Source: Sphingorhabdus profundilacus (GTDB lineage: Bacteria; Pseudomonadota; Alphaproteobacteria; Sphingomonadales; Sphingomonadaceae). Taken from it: a stretch of DNA of 64,000 bases. The notes under the pieces are model-generated. The model was not told where the DNA came from and searched no databases. It saw nothing but the letters and a program-made list of their open reading frames with translations. Both the position numbers and the translations under genes were made by a program. The stretch spans positions 124,001 through 188,000 of the forward strand of contig NZ_SDWJ01000002.1 of NCBI RefSeq assembly GCF_009769755.1. Reading direction: 5' to 3'. Shown piece after piece: positions 27,714 through 37,821 of the stretch; the first letter of the stretch is position 1, and each line of letters opens with the position of its first letter.

Positions 27714-28325
27714 CGCGCGCCGTCATAGAAATTACATCCCCTCTCCCCTTCAGGGGAGAGGTACGCAGACTTATGGCTTTAGCCATTAGACGAAGTGGAG
27801 AGGGGGAGTTGGCGCACGAACCTGACTGTTTGAGCCCCTCACCAACTACGCCTAGGCCTGTCGGCCAAGGCTTCGTATCCTCTCCCCTGAAGGGGAGAGG
27901 GTAATCTTACGCAATGACGCAAAGGCGCAAAGAATAAGGAAAGAAGAACAGCGCATTTTGCCCCTGACCGTCACCCTGAACTTGTTTCAGGGTCTTAGTA
28001 CTGCGGCGTTGAAAACTAAGACCCTGAAACAAGTTCAGGGTGACGGCGGGATTAGGGGTGACGGGCTGTGTTAGTGAACTGGTCGAGTCAGCGCACCACA
28101 CTCCCCTCCCGCGTGCGGGAGGGGCTGGGGGAGGGTGAGTCGTTGACGTCACACGGCGGACCTAAGGCCCGCCCCCTCCCCTAACCTCTTCCGCAAGCGG
28201 GAGGGGGATTGGTTCGCTACCCTTACAGTCGAAACTCTCCTCCACCCCCAACTTAACCGCCCGTTTAAATTCCCTCTGGACGAACCGGCTTTCCACGCAT
28301 AGCTTCCGGTCTTGGGAGAGAGCAT
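27714..28325. repeat. Repeat-rich gene-free stretch with three inverted-repeat elements
   Basis: Three elements follow each other. The first is 27738-27902, arms CCCCTCTCCCCTTCAGGGG and its inverse. The second is 27970-28044, family B arms with GTCACCCTGAACTTGTTTCA and its inverse. The third is 28101-28207, GC-rich family C arms with CTCCCCTCCCGCGTGCGGGA and its near inverse. No gene is supported. The short distance between unlike elements suggests this gap is a tolerant site for REP insertion. Confidence 0.8.
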
Positions 28326-30503
28326 ATGATCAAAAAGCTTGGGCCGGTTGCTGCTGCGGCGGCGCTAATGGTGATGACGGGTTCGTGCCAGAAAACGGAC
28401 GTCCCCGGTTTTGTCGCCATTGATGGCGAATATCTCACAACCGGCGGGGACGGGTCTAACTGGGCCATGACCGGCTTTAGCTATAACGAACAACGCCACA
28501 GCCCGCTGACTCAGATCAATGCAGACAATGTGAAGGATTTGGGCATTGCCTGGTTCGCCGATCTGCCCGACGCGCGCGGACAGGAAGCGACACCGGTCGT
28601 GGTCGATGGCAAGATGTTTGTGTCAACCGCATGGTCAAAAGTGCTCGCCTTCGACGCCAAGACGGGGAAGTCGCTGTGGAGCTTTGATCCCGAAGTCGAC
28701 AAGGCGCGCGGGGTTAAGGCCTGCTGCGATGTCGTCAACCGCGGCGTGGCATTCTGGAAAGGCAGCGTCTTTGTCGGCACGATCGATGGCCGGTTGATTT
28801 CGCTCGACGCGGCCACCGGCAAGCAGTTGTGGAGCGCGCAGACGCTCGATCTAGAATCCAACGGCACCATCACCGGCGTCCCGCGCGTGGTGAAGGACAA
28901 GGTTGTGATCGGCTTTGGCGGCGCGGAGTTCGGCGCGCGCGGCTATGTCACCGCCTATGATGCCGCGACGGGCAAACAGGCATGGCGTTTCTACACGACA
29001 CCCAATCCCAAGGGCGAGCCCGACGGCGCGGCGAGCGACGAAATCCTGAAGACAGCCGCCACGAAAACATGGAGCGCCAAACCCAAAAAGGGCGACTGGC
29101 GTGAAAGCGGCGGCGGCGGCACGGTGTGGGACGCGATTGTCTATGACGCGGAACTCGACCAGCTTTATTTGGGCGTCGGTAACGGCAATCCGTGGAACCA
29201 TGGCATTCGCTCCAATGGCGAGGGGGACAATCTGTTCCTGTCGTCCATCGTCGCGTTGAAACCCGATACCGGCGAATATGTCTGGCATTATCAGGAAACG
29301 CCTGCGGAAAGCTGGGACTATACGGCGACCCAGCCGATCATCCTCGCCACCGAACAGCGCAACGGCAAGGATGTGAAGGTCCTCTACCACGCGCCGAAGA
29401 ATGGCTTTTTCTTCACCATCGACCGGGTGAGCGGCAAGATGCTGTCGGCCAATCCCTTTATCGACGGCATCACCTGGGCGTCGGGTTATGACCTGAAAAC
29501 CGGTCGCCCTATAGAAAAACCGGAGTCGCGTTACGAGAAAACCGGTAAGCTTTATATGGCCAACCCGTCTCCCTTAGGAGCGCACAACTGGCATCCGATG
29601 AGCTATAATCCGGCCACTGGCCTCGTTTATATTCCAGCCCTTTACATCGGCGCGGCCTATCTGCCGCCCGTCGCACCCAATGAAATGGAACGCAAAGCGA
29701 TTGGTTTCAACACTGGCGGCGCGATGGCCGCAGCCGACCTGCCCGACGACACCAATTTTGTGAAAGCCGTCAAGGCCGCCACCAAGGGTAAGCTGGTCGC
29801 CTTCGACCCCAGGACTGGCAAGGCGAAATGGACCGTCGACCATCCTGCATCGTGGAATGGCGGCACCATGACGACGGCGGGCAATCTGGTCTTCCAGGGC
29901 ACCGCCTTGGGCGAATTCCGGGCCTATGCCGCCGATACCGGCAAGCAATTGCTGAACCTGAATGTGCAGTCGGGCGTCCTGTCGGGTGCCTCGACCTATA
30001 CCGTGGATGGCGAACAATATGTCGCCTTCCTGACGAGCAAAGGCGGTGCCTTCCCGCTGGTGTCGGGCTATGCCGGGTCGGCCAGCTCGGCGGTGCCGAA
30101 TATCCCGCGCCTGATCGTGCTCAAGCTTGGCGGCAAGGTCGCCCTGCCCGCCTTGCCCGAAACGCCCGCTTATGTGTGGGACCCGCCTGCGAAGTTCGGC
30201 ACGGCTGCGGATATCGCGGCCGGTCAGTCGAATTTCCAGCGGTACTGCCTTGTCTGCCACGGCCCCGGTGCGGTCGGCAACGGCGTGCTGCCCGATCTGC
30301 GTAAATCGGCCGCTATTGCCGATGCCGGTACGTGGAAATCGGTGGTCATCGAAGGCGTGCTGAAAGGCAATGGCATGGTCAGCTTTGCCTCGGTCCTGAC
30401 ACCTAAAGAGGCCGAGCAAATGCGCGCCTATGTCATCAGCCGCGTGCATTATGCCAAAACGCATGACGCAGGACTTGGCGGGGGGACCAAGCCCGCCCGA
30501 TAG
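28326..30503 (+). CDS. PQQ-dependent alcohol dehydrogenase with C-terminal cytochrome c domain
   Basis: A 725-residue quinohemoprotein of the methanol/ethanol dehydrogenase family. The N-terminus has a lipobox-like TGSC, so it may be a lipoprotein. The eight-bladed PQQ propeller holds the vicinal cysteine pair in GVKACCDVVNRG (about 135), repeated W-motifs (GKSLWSFD, GKQLWSAQ, GKQAWRFY) and a catalytic Asp region ESWDYTATQP. A class I cytochrome c domain follows with CLVCH (about residue 645) and GNGMVS for the Met ligand. It oxidises periplasmic alcohols and passes electrons to the respiratory chain. Confidence 0.92.
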   Translation: MIKKLGPVAAAAALMVMTGSCQKTDVPGFVAIDGEYLTTGGDGSNWAMTGFSYNEQRHSPLTQINADNVKDLGIAWFADLPDARGQEATPVVVDGKMFVSTAWSKVLAFDAKTGKSLWSFDPEVDKARGVKACCDVVNRGVAFWKGSVFVGTIDGRLISLDAATGKQLWSAQTLDLESNGTITGVPRVVKDKVVIGFGGAEFGARGYVTAYDAATGKQAWRFYTTPNPKGEPDGAASDEILKTAATKTWSAKPKKGDWRESGGGGTVWDAIVYDAELDQLYLGVGNGNPWNHGIRSNGEGDNLFLSSIVALKPDTGEYVWHYQETPAESWDYTATQPIILATEQRNGKDVKVLYHAPKNGFFFTIDRVSGKMLSANPFIDGITWASGYDLKTGRPIEKPESRYEKTGKLYMANPSPLGAHNWHPMSYNPATGLVYIPALYIGAAYLPPVAPNEMERKAIGFNTGGAMAAADLPDDTNFVKAVKAATKGKLVAFDPRTGKAKWTVDHPASWNGGTMTTAGNLVFQGTALGEFRAYAADTGKQLLNLNVQSGVLSGASTYTVDGEQYVAFLTSKGGAFPLVSGYAGSASSAVPNIPRLIVLKLGGKVALPALPETPAYVWDPPAKFGTAADIAAGQSNFQRYCLVCHGPGAVGNGVLPDLRKSAAIADAGTWKSVVIEGVLKGNGMVSFASVLTPKEAEQMRAYVISRVHYAKTHDAGLGGGTKPAR

Positions 30504-31170
<667 letters not shown>

Positions 31171-31174
31171 AAAA

Positions 31175-31280
31175 TCCCCCTCCTGCATGCGGGAGGGGCC
31201 CGGGGGAGGGTCAGTAGCAAGATCCGATCCATAAACAATCAACGACACCCTCCCCTAACCCCTCCCGCGGGCGGGAGGGG
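31175..31280. repeat. REP-like inverted repeat, family C, between glnB and glnA
   Basis: GC-rich arms, CCCCTCCTGCATGCGGGAGG then CCTCCCGCGGGCGGGAGGGG, each a small palindrome, flank a ~35-bp AT-richer spacer. It starts a few bases after the glnB stop and ends about 20 bp before the glnA ATG. It could uncouple expression of the two genes by stabilising or terminating the glnB message. Confidence 0.75.
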
Positions 31281-31300
31281 AACTAAAGAAGGAAAGCAAC

Positions 31301-32713
31301 ATGGGCACGAGCGCCAAGGATATTATCAAACGTATCAAGGAAGAAGAGATCGAATGGGTCGATGTCCGCTTCACCGACCCCAAGGGCAAGTGGCAGCATC
31401 TGACCATGTGCTCGGGCGTGATTGGCGAAGACGAGCTGGAAGACGGTCTGATGTTCGACGGTTCGTCGATCGAAGGCTGGAAAGCCATCAACGAATCCGA
31501 CATGATCCTGAAGCCCGACCTCGACGCGGTTTATGTCGATCCATTCTCGGCAACGCCGATGATGATAATCTTCTGCGACATCGTCGAGCCATCGACCGGT
31601 GAACTCTACAGCCGTGACCCGCGTTCGACCGCCAAGCGCGCCGAAGCCTATCTGAAGACCACAGGCATTGGCGACACCGTCTATGTCGGTCCCGAAGCCG
31701 AATTCTTCATGTTCGACGATGTGCGTTTCGAAAACAGCTACAACACATCCTATTACAAGATCGACGATATTGAATTGCCCACCAATAGCGGCACGAAATA
31801 TGACAGCGGGAATATGGGCCACCGCCCACGCGCCAAGGGCGGTTACTTCCCCGTTGCGCCCGTTGACAGCTGCGTGGATATCCGTGGCGAGATGGTATCG
31901 ACCATGCTCGAAATGGGCCTGCCATGCGACAAGCACCACCATGAAGTGGCCGCAGCCCAGCATGAGCTTGGCCTCACCTTCGGCACGCTGACGCAGACCG
32001 CCGACCGGATGCAGATCTACAAATATGTCGTACATCAGGTTGCCCATGCCTATGGCAAGACTGCGACCTTCATGCCGAAGCCGATCAAGGAAGATAATGG
32101 TTCGGGTATGCATACCCACCTGTCGATCTGGAACGGCAAGACGCCTTTGTTCGCAGGCGATGGCTATGCCGGTCTGTCGGAAATGTGCCTCTATTTCATC
32201 GGCGGCATCATCAAGCATGCCAAGTCGGTGAACGCTTTCACCAACCCCACGACCAACAGCTACAAGCGTCTGGTCCCGGGCTATGAAGCACCCGTTCTGC
32301 TCGCTTATTCCGCGCGCAACCGCTCGGCATCGTGCCGCATTCCTTATGGTGCAGGTGCCAAAGCCAAGCGCGTGGAAGTCCGCTTCCCCGACGCGATGGC
32401 CAACCCCTATCTCGCTTATGCGGCGCTGTTCATGGCAGGCCTCGACGGCATCCAGAACAAGATCCATCCCGGCGAAGCCATGGACAAGAATCTTTATGAT
32501 CTGCCGCCTGCCGAACTGGCTGAAGTGCCGACCGTTTGCGGTTCCTTGCGCGAAGCCTTGGAAAGCCTGGCTGCGGACCATGACTATCTGCTCAAGGGTG
32601 ATGTGTTCTCCAAGGACCAGATCGATGCCTATATCGACCTCAAGATGGAAGACGTCGCCCGTTGGGAAATGACGCCTTCGCCGGTCGAGTTTGACATGTA
32701 TTACAGCTACTGA
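31301..32713 (+). CDS. glnA: Glutamine synthetase type I
   Basis: A 470-residue GSI-beta enzyme. The beta-Grasp N-terminus has the signature DGSSIEGW (about 51-58). Catalytic motifs are [21 protein letters not shown] (with His and Ser) and NRSASCRIP. The adenylylation-loop Tyr occurs in NLYDLPPAE, so covalent control by GlnE is expected. It assimilates ammonium into glutamine. A strong terminator follows. Confidence 0.98.
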   Translation: MGTSAKDIIKRIKEEEIEWVDVRFTDPKGKWQHLTMCSGVIGEDELEDGLMFDGSSIEGWKAINESDMILKPDLDAVYVDPFSATPMMIIFCDIVEPSTGELYSRDPRSTAKRAEAYLKTTGIGDTVYVGPEAEFFMFDDVRFENSYNTSYYKIDDIELPTNSGTKYDSGNMGHRPRAKGGYFPVAPVDSCVDIRGEMVSTMLEMGLPCDKHHHEVAAAQHELGLTFGTLTQTADRMQIYKYVVHQVAHAYGKTATFMPKPIKEDNGSGMHTHLSIWNGKTPLFAGDGYAGLSEMCLYFIGGIIKHAKSVNAFTNPTTNSYKRLVPGYEAPVLLAYSARNRSASCRIPYGAGAKAKRVEVRFPDAMANPYLAYAALFMAGLDGIQNKIHPGEAMDKNLYDLPPAELAEVPTVCGSLREALESLAADHDYLLKGDVFSKDQIDAYIDLKMEDVARWEMTPSPVEFDMYYSY

Positions 32714-32737
32714 TCGAACGCATCCGATCGATAGCTG

Positions 32738-32772
32738 AAGGCCCGGTGGTTGGGGGACCGCCGGGCCTTTTT
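32738..32772 (+). terminator. Rho-independent terminator after glnA
   Basis: AAGGCCCGGTGG and CCGCCGGGCCTT form a stem of about 12 pairs with an 8-base loop, followed by TTTTTG. It lies 25 bp after the glnA stop. Confidence 0.9.
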
Positions 32773-33021
32773 GTGCTTTCGGCAAGGGCTGCTTGCAATG
32801 TAGGATTTGAATTGAAACAACGAATAGCGACCTGATGCAATTGCTCGCTCTTTGAACTTGTTGATATTCAATGTGTGAATTCACCGCGCAAAATGCCAAG
32901 CGCTTCGCGGTCGGCATGGGCGAACGCCCAAACCGTTCCTGCGAACCTTTGATGCCTTTATGTGAACCGGCGGAACATTTGCCTTAAGCCTCGAACTTTA
33001 CGACGCTGCACATAGGAACGA
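32773..33021. other. Gene-free stretch between glnA and the exbD2 terminator
   Basis: No protein gene is supported. The segment from 32840 contains GCTCTTTGAACTTGTTGAT, which resembles the conserved leader found upstream of rRNA operons in this group, followed by a GC-rich stretch around 32886-32935. No rRNA follows. It may be a remnant or a small RNA; evidence is weak. Confidence 0.3.
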
Positions 33022-33052
33022 AAAAAGGTGGCGCCTCTCGGTGCCACCTTTT
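33022..33052 (-). terminator. Terminator of the tonB-exbBD operon
   Basis: Arms AAAAAGGTGGC and GCCACCTTTT form a stem around a loop rich in C and G. In the leftward direction the stem is followed by a run of T. It lies about 30 bp after the second exbD stop. Confidence 0.85.
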
Positions 33053-33082
33053 CGTGTCGATTATGCTTTATATTGTGACGAA

Positions 33083-33535
33083 CTACCGCCCGTCACGGGC
33101 AGCTTTGCCAAAGACGCTATATTGTTCGTTACCGACAAATCCGAATTTGGAAATACCGCTGATTTTAACCACAACCAGTGTTTTATCCACCGTATCATAA
33201 GGTGCCGTCGACGCAGGCTGAAACTGAAGCTCAGGCTCCGGAGTCATAGATTTCGTTTGCTTCAGATACTGCCCTACCTGCTGCAATGTTACCGGTGTAC
33301 CGTTCCATTGGATGGTGCTGTCGGGCAAAATAATAATTTTGTTCACAACTGGATCCACCAAATCCTCAGGTGGAGGATTAACATTTTGCTGTGGAAGGTC
33401 GATATTTACGGCGTGTGAAACCGGGGGGATGGTGATCATCAGCATGATGAGGAGAACGAGCATGACGTCGATCAACGGCGTCGTGTTCATTTCCATCATC
33501 GGCTCGCCATCATCTTTACCGCCACTCATTGCCAT
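33083..33535 (-). CDS. exbD2: Biopolymer transport protein ExbD (second copy)
   Basis: A 150-residue ExbD/TolR protein: short cytoplasmic start, one membrane segment containing NTTPLIDVMLVLLIMLMI with the essential proton-pathway Asp, and a periplasmic domain. It forms the inner-membrane motor with ExbB. It is the last gene of a four-gene tonB-exbB-exbD-exbD cluster, similar to the arrangement in Xanthomonas where the second ExbD has a special role. The periplasmic part differs from the first copy. Confidence 0.92.
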   Translation of the reverse strand: MAMSGGKDDGEPMMEMNTTPLIDVMLVLLIMLMITIPPVSHAVNIDLPQQNVNPPPEDLVDPVVNKIIILPDSTIQWNGTPVTLQQVGQYLKQTKSMTPEPELQFQPASTAPYDTVDKTLVVVKISGISKFGFVGNEQYSVFGKAARDGR

Positions 33536-33556
33536 GATGATTGCTCCTTTAAAATT

Positions 33557-34099
33557 TTACTGCACATTCGCATTTTCGAACGGCGATGAAATGAAGCCAA
33601 CACGTGAGAAGCCGGACATCTGCATGGTGAAAATTGCACCACCAATGCAGCGATAAGGCGTGTTGATATCACCGCGAATGTGCGCCTCTGGCAACATATC
33701 TGGTTCAATTTGACCAGCAGCCAAAGCTTCTTCACCGCCCAGTTTTTCAAACTCGGCTTTCAAGTGATCTGTTGCACGCTTCACCAATTCCGTCGAATTT
33801 ATTGGTGTTACGTTCCAATAGATACGGCATTCCCCATTCGGGTTCGCACCTTCATAAGCAGGGTCTCCGGGATCGCGCCCAGCTACATCGGTTGTCGTCA
33901 CCGACAGCAACACGTTTTCACGTTTTGCCTTTGTGGGCTCAAACTTCACGACAGGAATATCCATTTTCACCGTCTGGATAGCGACCGGAATTGCGATGAG
34001 GAACACGATGAGGAGCACCAGCATGACGTCGACGAGCGGCGTCGTGTTGATGTCAGACATTGGCGTGTCATTGCCGCCGCCTCCTGAACTGATTGCCAT
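33557..34099 (-). CDS. exbD1: Biopolymer transport protein ExbD (first copy)
   Basis: A 180-residue ExbD with NTTPLVDVMLVLLIVFLIAI as its single membrane segment, including the motor Asp. The periplasmic domain is longer than usual, with an inserted loop around GRDPGDPAYEGANPNGEC (about residues 74-91) and several cysteines (near NGECRIYW and PYRCIGGA) that could form a disulfide. It sits 21 bp before exbD2 and after exbB. Confidence 0.92.
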   Translation of the reverse strand: MAISSGGGGNDTPMSDINTTPLVDVMLVLLIVFLIAIPVAIQTVKMDIPVVKFEPTKAKRENVLLSVTTTDVAGRDPGDPAYEGANPNGECRIYWNVTPINSTELVKRATDHLKAEFEKLGGEEALAAGQIEPDMLPEAHIRGDINTPYRCIGGAIFTMQMSGFSRVGFISSPFENANVQ

Positions 34100-34189
34100 T
34101 GGCCAATCCTCTCTTAATAAATTGGGTCAGAATCGAGAGCCGGAAAATCCAGCATATGGGCCGCGCAAAAGCGCAGCCCAAACCCAATC

Positions 34190-34954
34190 TTACTTCTTTA
34201 CGGCGCCAGCAGGAGCAGGCTTACCAGCCTGCATCGGTGCCGTAACAGCGGGCTTAACGCGACCACCCGAAGAGATATAACCCAATACATCGTTCGAGAA
34301 TGTTGCAAGGCTGCGGGCGATCGACTTGTTGCGGGCCTGAAGCCAGTTGTAAGCAAGAACAGCAGGAACAGCGACGAACAGACCAATTGCGGTCATGATC
34401 AGTGCTTCACCAACCGGACCTGCGATCTTGCCAATGTCGGCCTGACCGGCGATGCCGATTTTGATCAGTGCCGAATAAATGCCGATAACCGTACCAAGCA
34501 GGCCGACAAATGGTGCGGTAGCACCCACGGTTGCCAGGAATGGCAGGCCACTCGACAGCTTGTTGTTGATCGACTCTTCCGAACGGGCCATCGCGCCGTG
34601 CAGCCAGTCATGTGCTTCAACCGGATCGGTCAACAGGCTGTGCTGCTTCTGTGCTTCGATGCCATCGTCAACGACCTGACGAAATGCGCTATTCTTGTCT
34701 AACTTTGCAGCGCCTTCTTCCAGCGTTGCGGCACGCCAGAACTGAGCGCGTACTTGCTTGGCCTGATTCAGTACCTTCTGTTGTTCAAACAATTTTGTAA
34801 ACATGATATAGAAAGAGAAGACAGACATGATAACCATCACCGAGAAAATCGCGATAGAGATCGGGCCGCCTTCCTTAAGGGCGGGGATAAGGCCGAACTG
34901 GGCGGCGGCCTCTGGAGCTGCGGCACCGGCCGCCGTTAGGAACAAAATCGACAT
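34190..34954 (-). CDS. exbB: ExbB/TolQ-type proton channel protein
   Basis: A 254-residue MotA/TolQ/ExbB protein. Membrane segments are near residues 30-52, 132-155 (GLPFLATVGATAPFVGLLGTV) and 175-200 (GEALIMTAIGLFVAVPAVLAYN). It forms the pentameric proton channel around an ExbD dimer and energises TonB. The C-terminus has an Ala/Pro/Lys-rich tail (KPAVTAPMQAGKPAPAGAVKK in outline). It lies between tonB and exbD1. Confidence 0.94.
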   Translation of the reverse strand: MSILFLTAAGAAAPEAAAQFGLIPALKEGGPISIAIFSVMVIMSVFSFYIMFTKLFEQQKVLNQAKQVRAQFWRAATLEEGAAKLDKNSAFRQVVDDGIEAQKQHSLLTDPVEAHDWLHGAMARSEESINNKLSSGLPFLATVGATAPFVGLLGTVIGIYSALIKIGIAGQADIGKIAGPVGEALIMTAIGLFVAVPAVLAYNWLQARNKSIARSLATFSNDVLGYISSGGRVKPAVTAPMQAGKPAPAGAVKK

Positions 34955-35034
34955 TTTAACTACCTCTCAAAAAAATTTACGTTGCTAGCAAAAAGGTACG
35001 GTAAGAAGCCTACTCCCAGGCCGTACCATAGAAT

Positions 35035-35730
35035 TTATTTCGGTATCTGCCACCTTACACGATTGGAATAGGTCCCCGTCGTGGGATTGCCATTATTATC
35101 CAGCGCTGGATCGAAGCGTGCACGACGCGTAACGTTAGAACAGGTAGCCTGATCCAGGTCTGGATGGCCGCTGGATGATGTTATTTGGCAATCGGTTACT
35201 CGACCATTAGGACCTATAGTCACCCTAAACCCAGTCGTCCCTTCACGCTCCTGCTGCAAAGCTCGCGATGGGTAATCGTTGGTGTTTGCCCAATTGCCCG
35301 GGTTGCCTCGCGCCTTAGCGCCTTGAGACTTATCCACAGGTTTTTGAGGGCACAACGAGGTATTCGCAGCCCTTGAACCATCCCAACAGCCAACTGAAGT
35401 ATCAACTGGATCTGCTTTTTGAGTAAAATCAGGCTTCTCTTCGGTCGGCCTAGCCTGAACAGGATTATTTGTCGGTGCCTGAAAAGGAGGCTGCGGGGCC
35501 GTAATCGGGGGAGGCTCTATCTGCTGCTCAGGCTCTGGCGGCGGCGGCTCCTCTTCTTTTGGTTTTTCTTCCTTCACATCGACCACGGTCATTTTTTCCT
35601 TGATGGCAATAACCGCATCATATGCGAGGCCTGTCACCAAGGCATAACCGAGGAAAGCGTGAAGAAGGACAACAATGATGATCGAAACCAAGCGGTTCGT
35701 ACTCATCCCATCTTGATCAGCATATGCCAT
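35035..35730 (-). CDS. tonB: Energy transducer TonB
   Basis: A 231-residue TonB. One N-terminal membrane anchor has the conserved LLHAFLGYAL (His in the membrane segment). Then come a Glu/Lys/Pro-rich spacer (EEKPKEEEPPPPEPEQ) and the C-terminal TonB domain (TGFRVTIGPNGRVTDCQI through FDPALDNNG). It spans the periplasm to drive TonB-dependent outer-membrane receptors. Four cysteines in the periplasmic part may pair. It is the first gene of the leftward operon. Confidence 0.94.
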   Translation of the reverse strand: MAYADQDGMSTNRLVSIIIVVLLHAFLGYALVTGLAYDAVIAIKEKMTVVDVKEEKPKEEEPPPPEPEQQIEPPPITAPQPPFQAPTNNPVQARPTEEKPDFTQKADPVDTSVGCWDGSRAANTSLCPQKPVDKSQGAKARGNPGNWANTNDYPSRALQQEREGTTGFRVTIGPNGRVTDCQITSSSGHPDLDQATCSNVTRRARFDPALDNNGNPTTGTYSNRVRWQIPK

Positions 35731-35985
35731 GCGGAAACAACTCTCCTACCTTCAAAACTAATAAAGCATATGGCCGCACGTTTGAAAATGCGCCCGATAT
35801 ACCCCCGCGAAATCGAAAACATTATGTTTTTTAACTTCGATTCATCGAAGCTTTAGCCAAGCCTATCAGGCCTAGCAACACGGATTCTGCGATTCAGACG
35901 CGATTCATGAACAGCGCTTTCTTATGGCACAGAACAGATATAGACCAAAGTCGCGACTATTGCTGATGTTCGAAAGGGAATTTGA

Positions 35986-36840
35986 ATGAATGTTTCTACG
36001 CTAAAAACAGCAATTGCCGCCATAATGCTGGGATTTGGAAGCGCGGGTAACGCCCAGACAAGCGTGTCGATACCATCTTCTTTAGCCGTACAATCCGAAT
36101 CCGCCAGTTATGCCGATATCGCTGATTTGGTCGTAATTTCACCGTTAATTGTAGATGCTAACATCAAAAATTTACGCAAAATCCCCCCAGCTCAGGCAAT
36201 TGGCGTGCCGGAAAATCTGCAACGGATGTTGGTTGAGGCCGACATTGTGGCCTTGATTCGCGGTCAGGAAGGCGTGAATCCGAAGATTCGATTTCTGCTC
36301 GATGTCCCTAAAGATGCGAAGGGGAAAATACCGAAACTGAAAAAGCAGCGACTATTTCTGATGGGGAGTATCGTTGCTGGCCGTCCCGGCGAAATTCGCC
36401 TTTCACGGCCCAACGCCCTTGTCCAATGGAGCGCGGCGAATGACATATTAGTGCGCGCAATAACGAAAGAGGCTGTTCAAATCGACGCTCCTGCAAGAAT
36501 TACTGGTATATCAAGTGCCTTTTACAGCGCAGGTACGGTGATAGGCGAAGGTGAAACGCAGATTTTCCTGAAGACCGACAGGGAGCAACCCTTGTCACTT
36601 TCGGTTTTGAGTCGACCGGGGGAAAAAAAGCGGTGGGCCGTTTCTACAGCGGAAGTCATAGACGAATCGGCGACGGCACCTGCAAAATTCTCGTTGCTTT
36701 GGTACCGGCTGGCCTGCGGGTTGCCGCCCACATTATCCGCCGAACTGGTCGAGGCAGCGGGTGGTGAATATGTGGCACAGGCACAGGCGGACTATATGTT
36801 CATCCTCGACTCTCTTGGTCCTTGCGGCCGCAAAAGATAG
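35986..36840 (+). CDS. Hypothetical exported protein
   Basis: A 284-residue protein with a signal peptide (FGSAGNAQT cut site near residue 24). No known motif is recognised. It has alternating hydrophobic segments, a Lys-rich turn (KDAKGKIPKLKKQRLFLMG), and two cysteines at positions compatible with a disulfide (LACGLPP and GPCGRKR). It is convergent with egtD and diverges from tonB. It looks like a conserved periplasmic protein of sphingomonads, but I cannot name a family. Confidence 0.75.
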   Translation: MNVSTLKTAIAAIMLGFGSAGNAQTSVSIPSSLAVQSESASYADIADLVVISPLIVDANIKNLRKIPPAQAIGVPENLQRMLVEADIVALIRGQEGVNPKIRFLLDVPKDAKGKIPKLKKQRLFLMGSIVAGRPGEIRLSRPNALVQWSAANDILVRAITKEAVQIDAPARITGISSAFYSAGTVIGEGETQIFLKTDREQPLSLSVLSRPGEKKRWAVSTAEVIDESATAPAKFSLLWYRLACGLPPTLSAELVEAAGGEYVAQAQADYMFILDSLGPCGRKR

Positions 36841-36855
36841 TCCAAGACCGGATAT

Positions 36856-37821
36856 CTAAGGTGCGGTTTGGATTGGGGCAGCTTCGGCAAGTACCAGCGT
36901 AAACCAATCTTCAGGGTCAGAATATTCCGCCACCGGGGTCCAGCAACCGGATCGAAGTAAAAGACGTAAGCTCCGCAGGTCATATTTGTGGCTGTTCTCG
37001 GTATGGATGCTGTCCCCTTCATCGAAGGAAAAGTCCACGCCCGCGACCGAAAAACGAATGTCGCGGTTGCAGCGCAGGTGCATCTCCACCCTCGCTTCCA
37101 AGTCATTCCACACAATCTGGTGCAAAAAGGCGTCAACGGGGATGTCACCACCGAGTTCCCTGTTGATGCGATGCAAGAGGTTCAGGTTGAATGCCGCAGT
37201 CACCCCCGCTGCGTCATCATAGGCCGGCACAAGAACATCGGCCGATTTAATGCGATCAAAGCCGATGAGCAATTTTGCGCCTTCGCCCAAAGTCGCGCGC
37301 ATATGTCGCAGAAGATCGACCCCGCTGCGTGGAACAAAGTTTCCGATCGTCGAGCCGGGGAAAAATCCGAGGATATTTGTATAAGCGATGTTATCTGGCA
37401 AAACCATGGTTTGCGTGAAATCCGCTTCAACCGGAATTATATTCAAGTCGGGAAAACGCGATTGTAAAACAGTGGCCGAATTGCGAAGATAATCCCCGGA
37501 AATATCGACAGGAACATAGAATTCCGGATCTATGGCTTCCAGCAATAATGGCGTTTTGGTGGCGCTTCCTGCACCAAATTCAATGACTGCTCCGCCAGAG
37601 GCGATTTGCTCCGCCAATGCGTCCTTGCAATTTTTAAGCAAAGCGGTTTCGTTGCGTGTCGGATAATATTCCGGCAGCCGGGTAATCTCGTCAAATAGGG
37701 TTGATCCGCGCTCGTCATAAAACCACCGCGCCGGAATAGCGCGACGCGGGCCGCGCAACCCTTCGAGGACGTCTGCAAGAAATTGAGGGTCCGCACGGGA
37801 GAGCAAAGCGGTCTCAGACAT
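36856..37821 (-). CDS. egtD: L-histidine N-alpha-methyltransferase
   Basis: A 321-residue EgtD, which trimethylates histidine to hercynine in ergothioneine synthesis. Visible motifs are RYYDERGS-like RWFYDERGSTLFDEITRLPEYYPTR region in short (WFYDERG, LPEYYPTR), the SAM-binding VIEFGAGSATKT, and GFFPGSTIGNF. The ATG at 37821 matches the family start and overlaps egtB by 8 bp. With egtB it forms a compact two-gene ergothioneine set. Confidence 0.92.
   Translation of the reverse strand: MSETALLSRADPQFLADVLEGLRGPRRAIPARWFYDERGSTLFDEITRLPEYYPTRNETALLKNCKDALAEQIASGGAVIEFGAGSATKTPLLLEAIDPEFYVPVDISGDYLRNSATVLQSRFPDLNIIPVEADFTQTMVLPDNIAYTNILGFFPGSTIGNFVPRSGVDLLRHMRATLGEGAKLLIGFDRIKSADVLVPAYDDAAGVTAAFNLNLLHRINRELGGDIPVDAFLHQIVWNDLEARVEMHLRCNRDIRFSVAGVDFSFDEGDSIHTENSHKYDLRSLRLLLRSGCWTPVAEYSDPEDWFTLVLAEAAPIQTAP

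Noticed and set aside
27907-28152. 81-residue leftward frame in the repeat-rich gap
   Set aside because: It is made of the inverted repeats themselves and has no ribosome site.
31283-32917. Long open frame antisense to glnA
   Set aside because: It mirrors the codon pattern of glnA, has no family motif and no ribosome site. GC-rich genes commonly give such antisense frames.
35835-35850. Fur-type operator before tonB
   Set aside because: The inverted repeat CTTCGAT-TC-ATCGAAG there does not match the GATAATGATT-type Fur consensus; it may be only a local hairpin.
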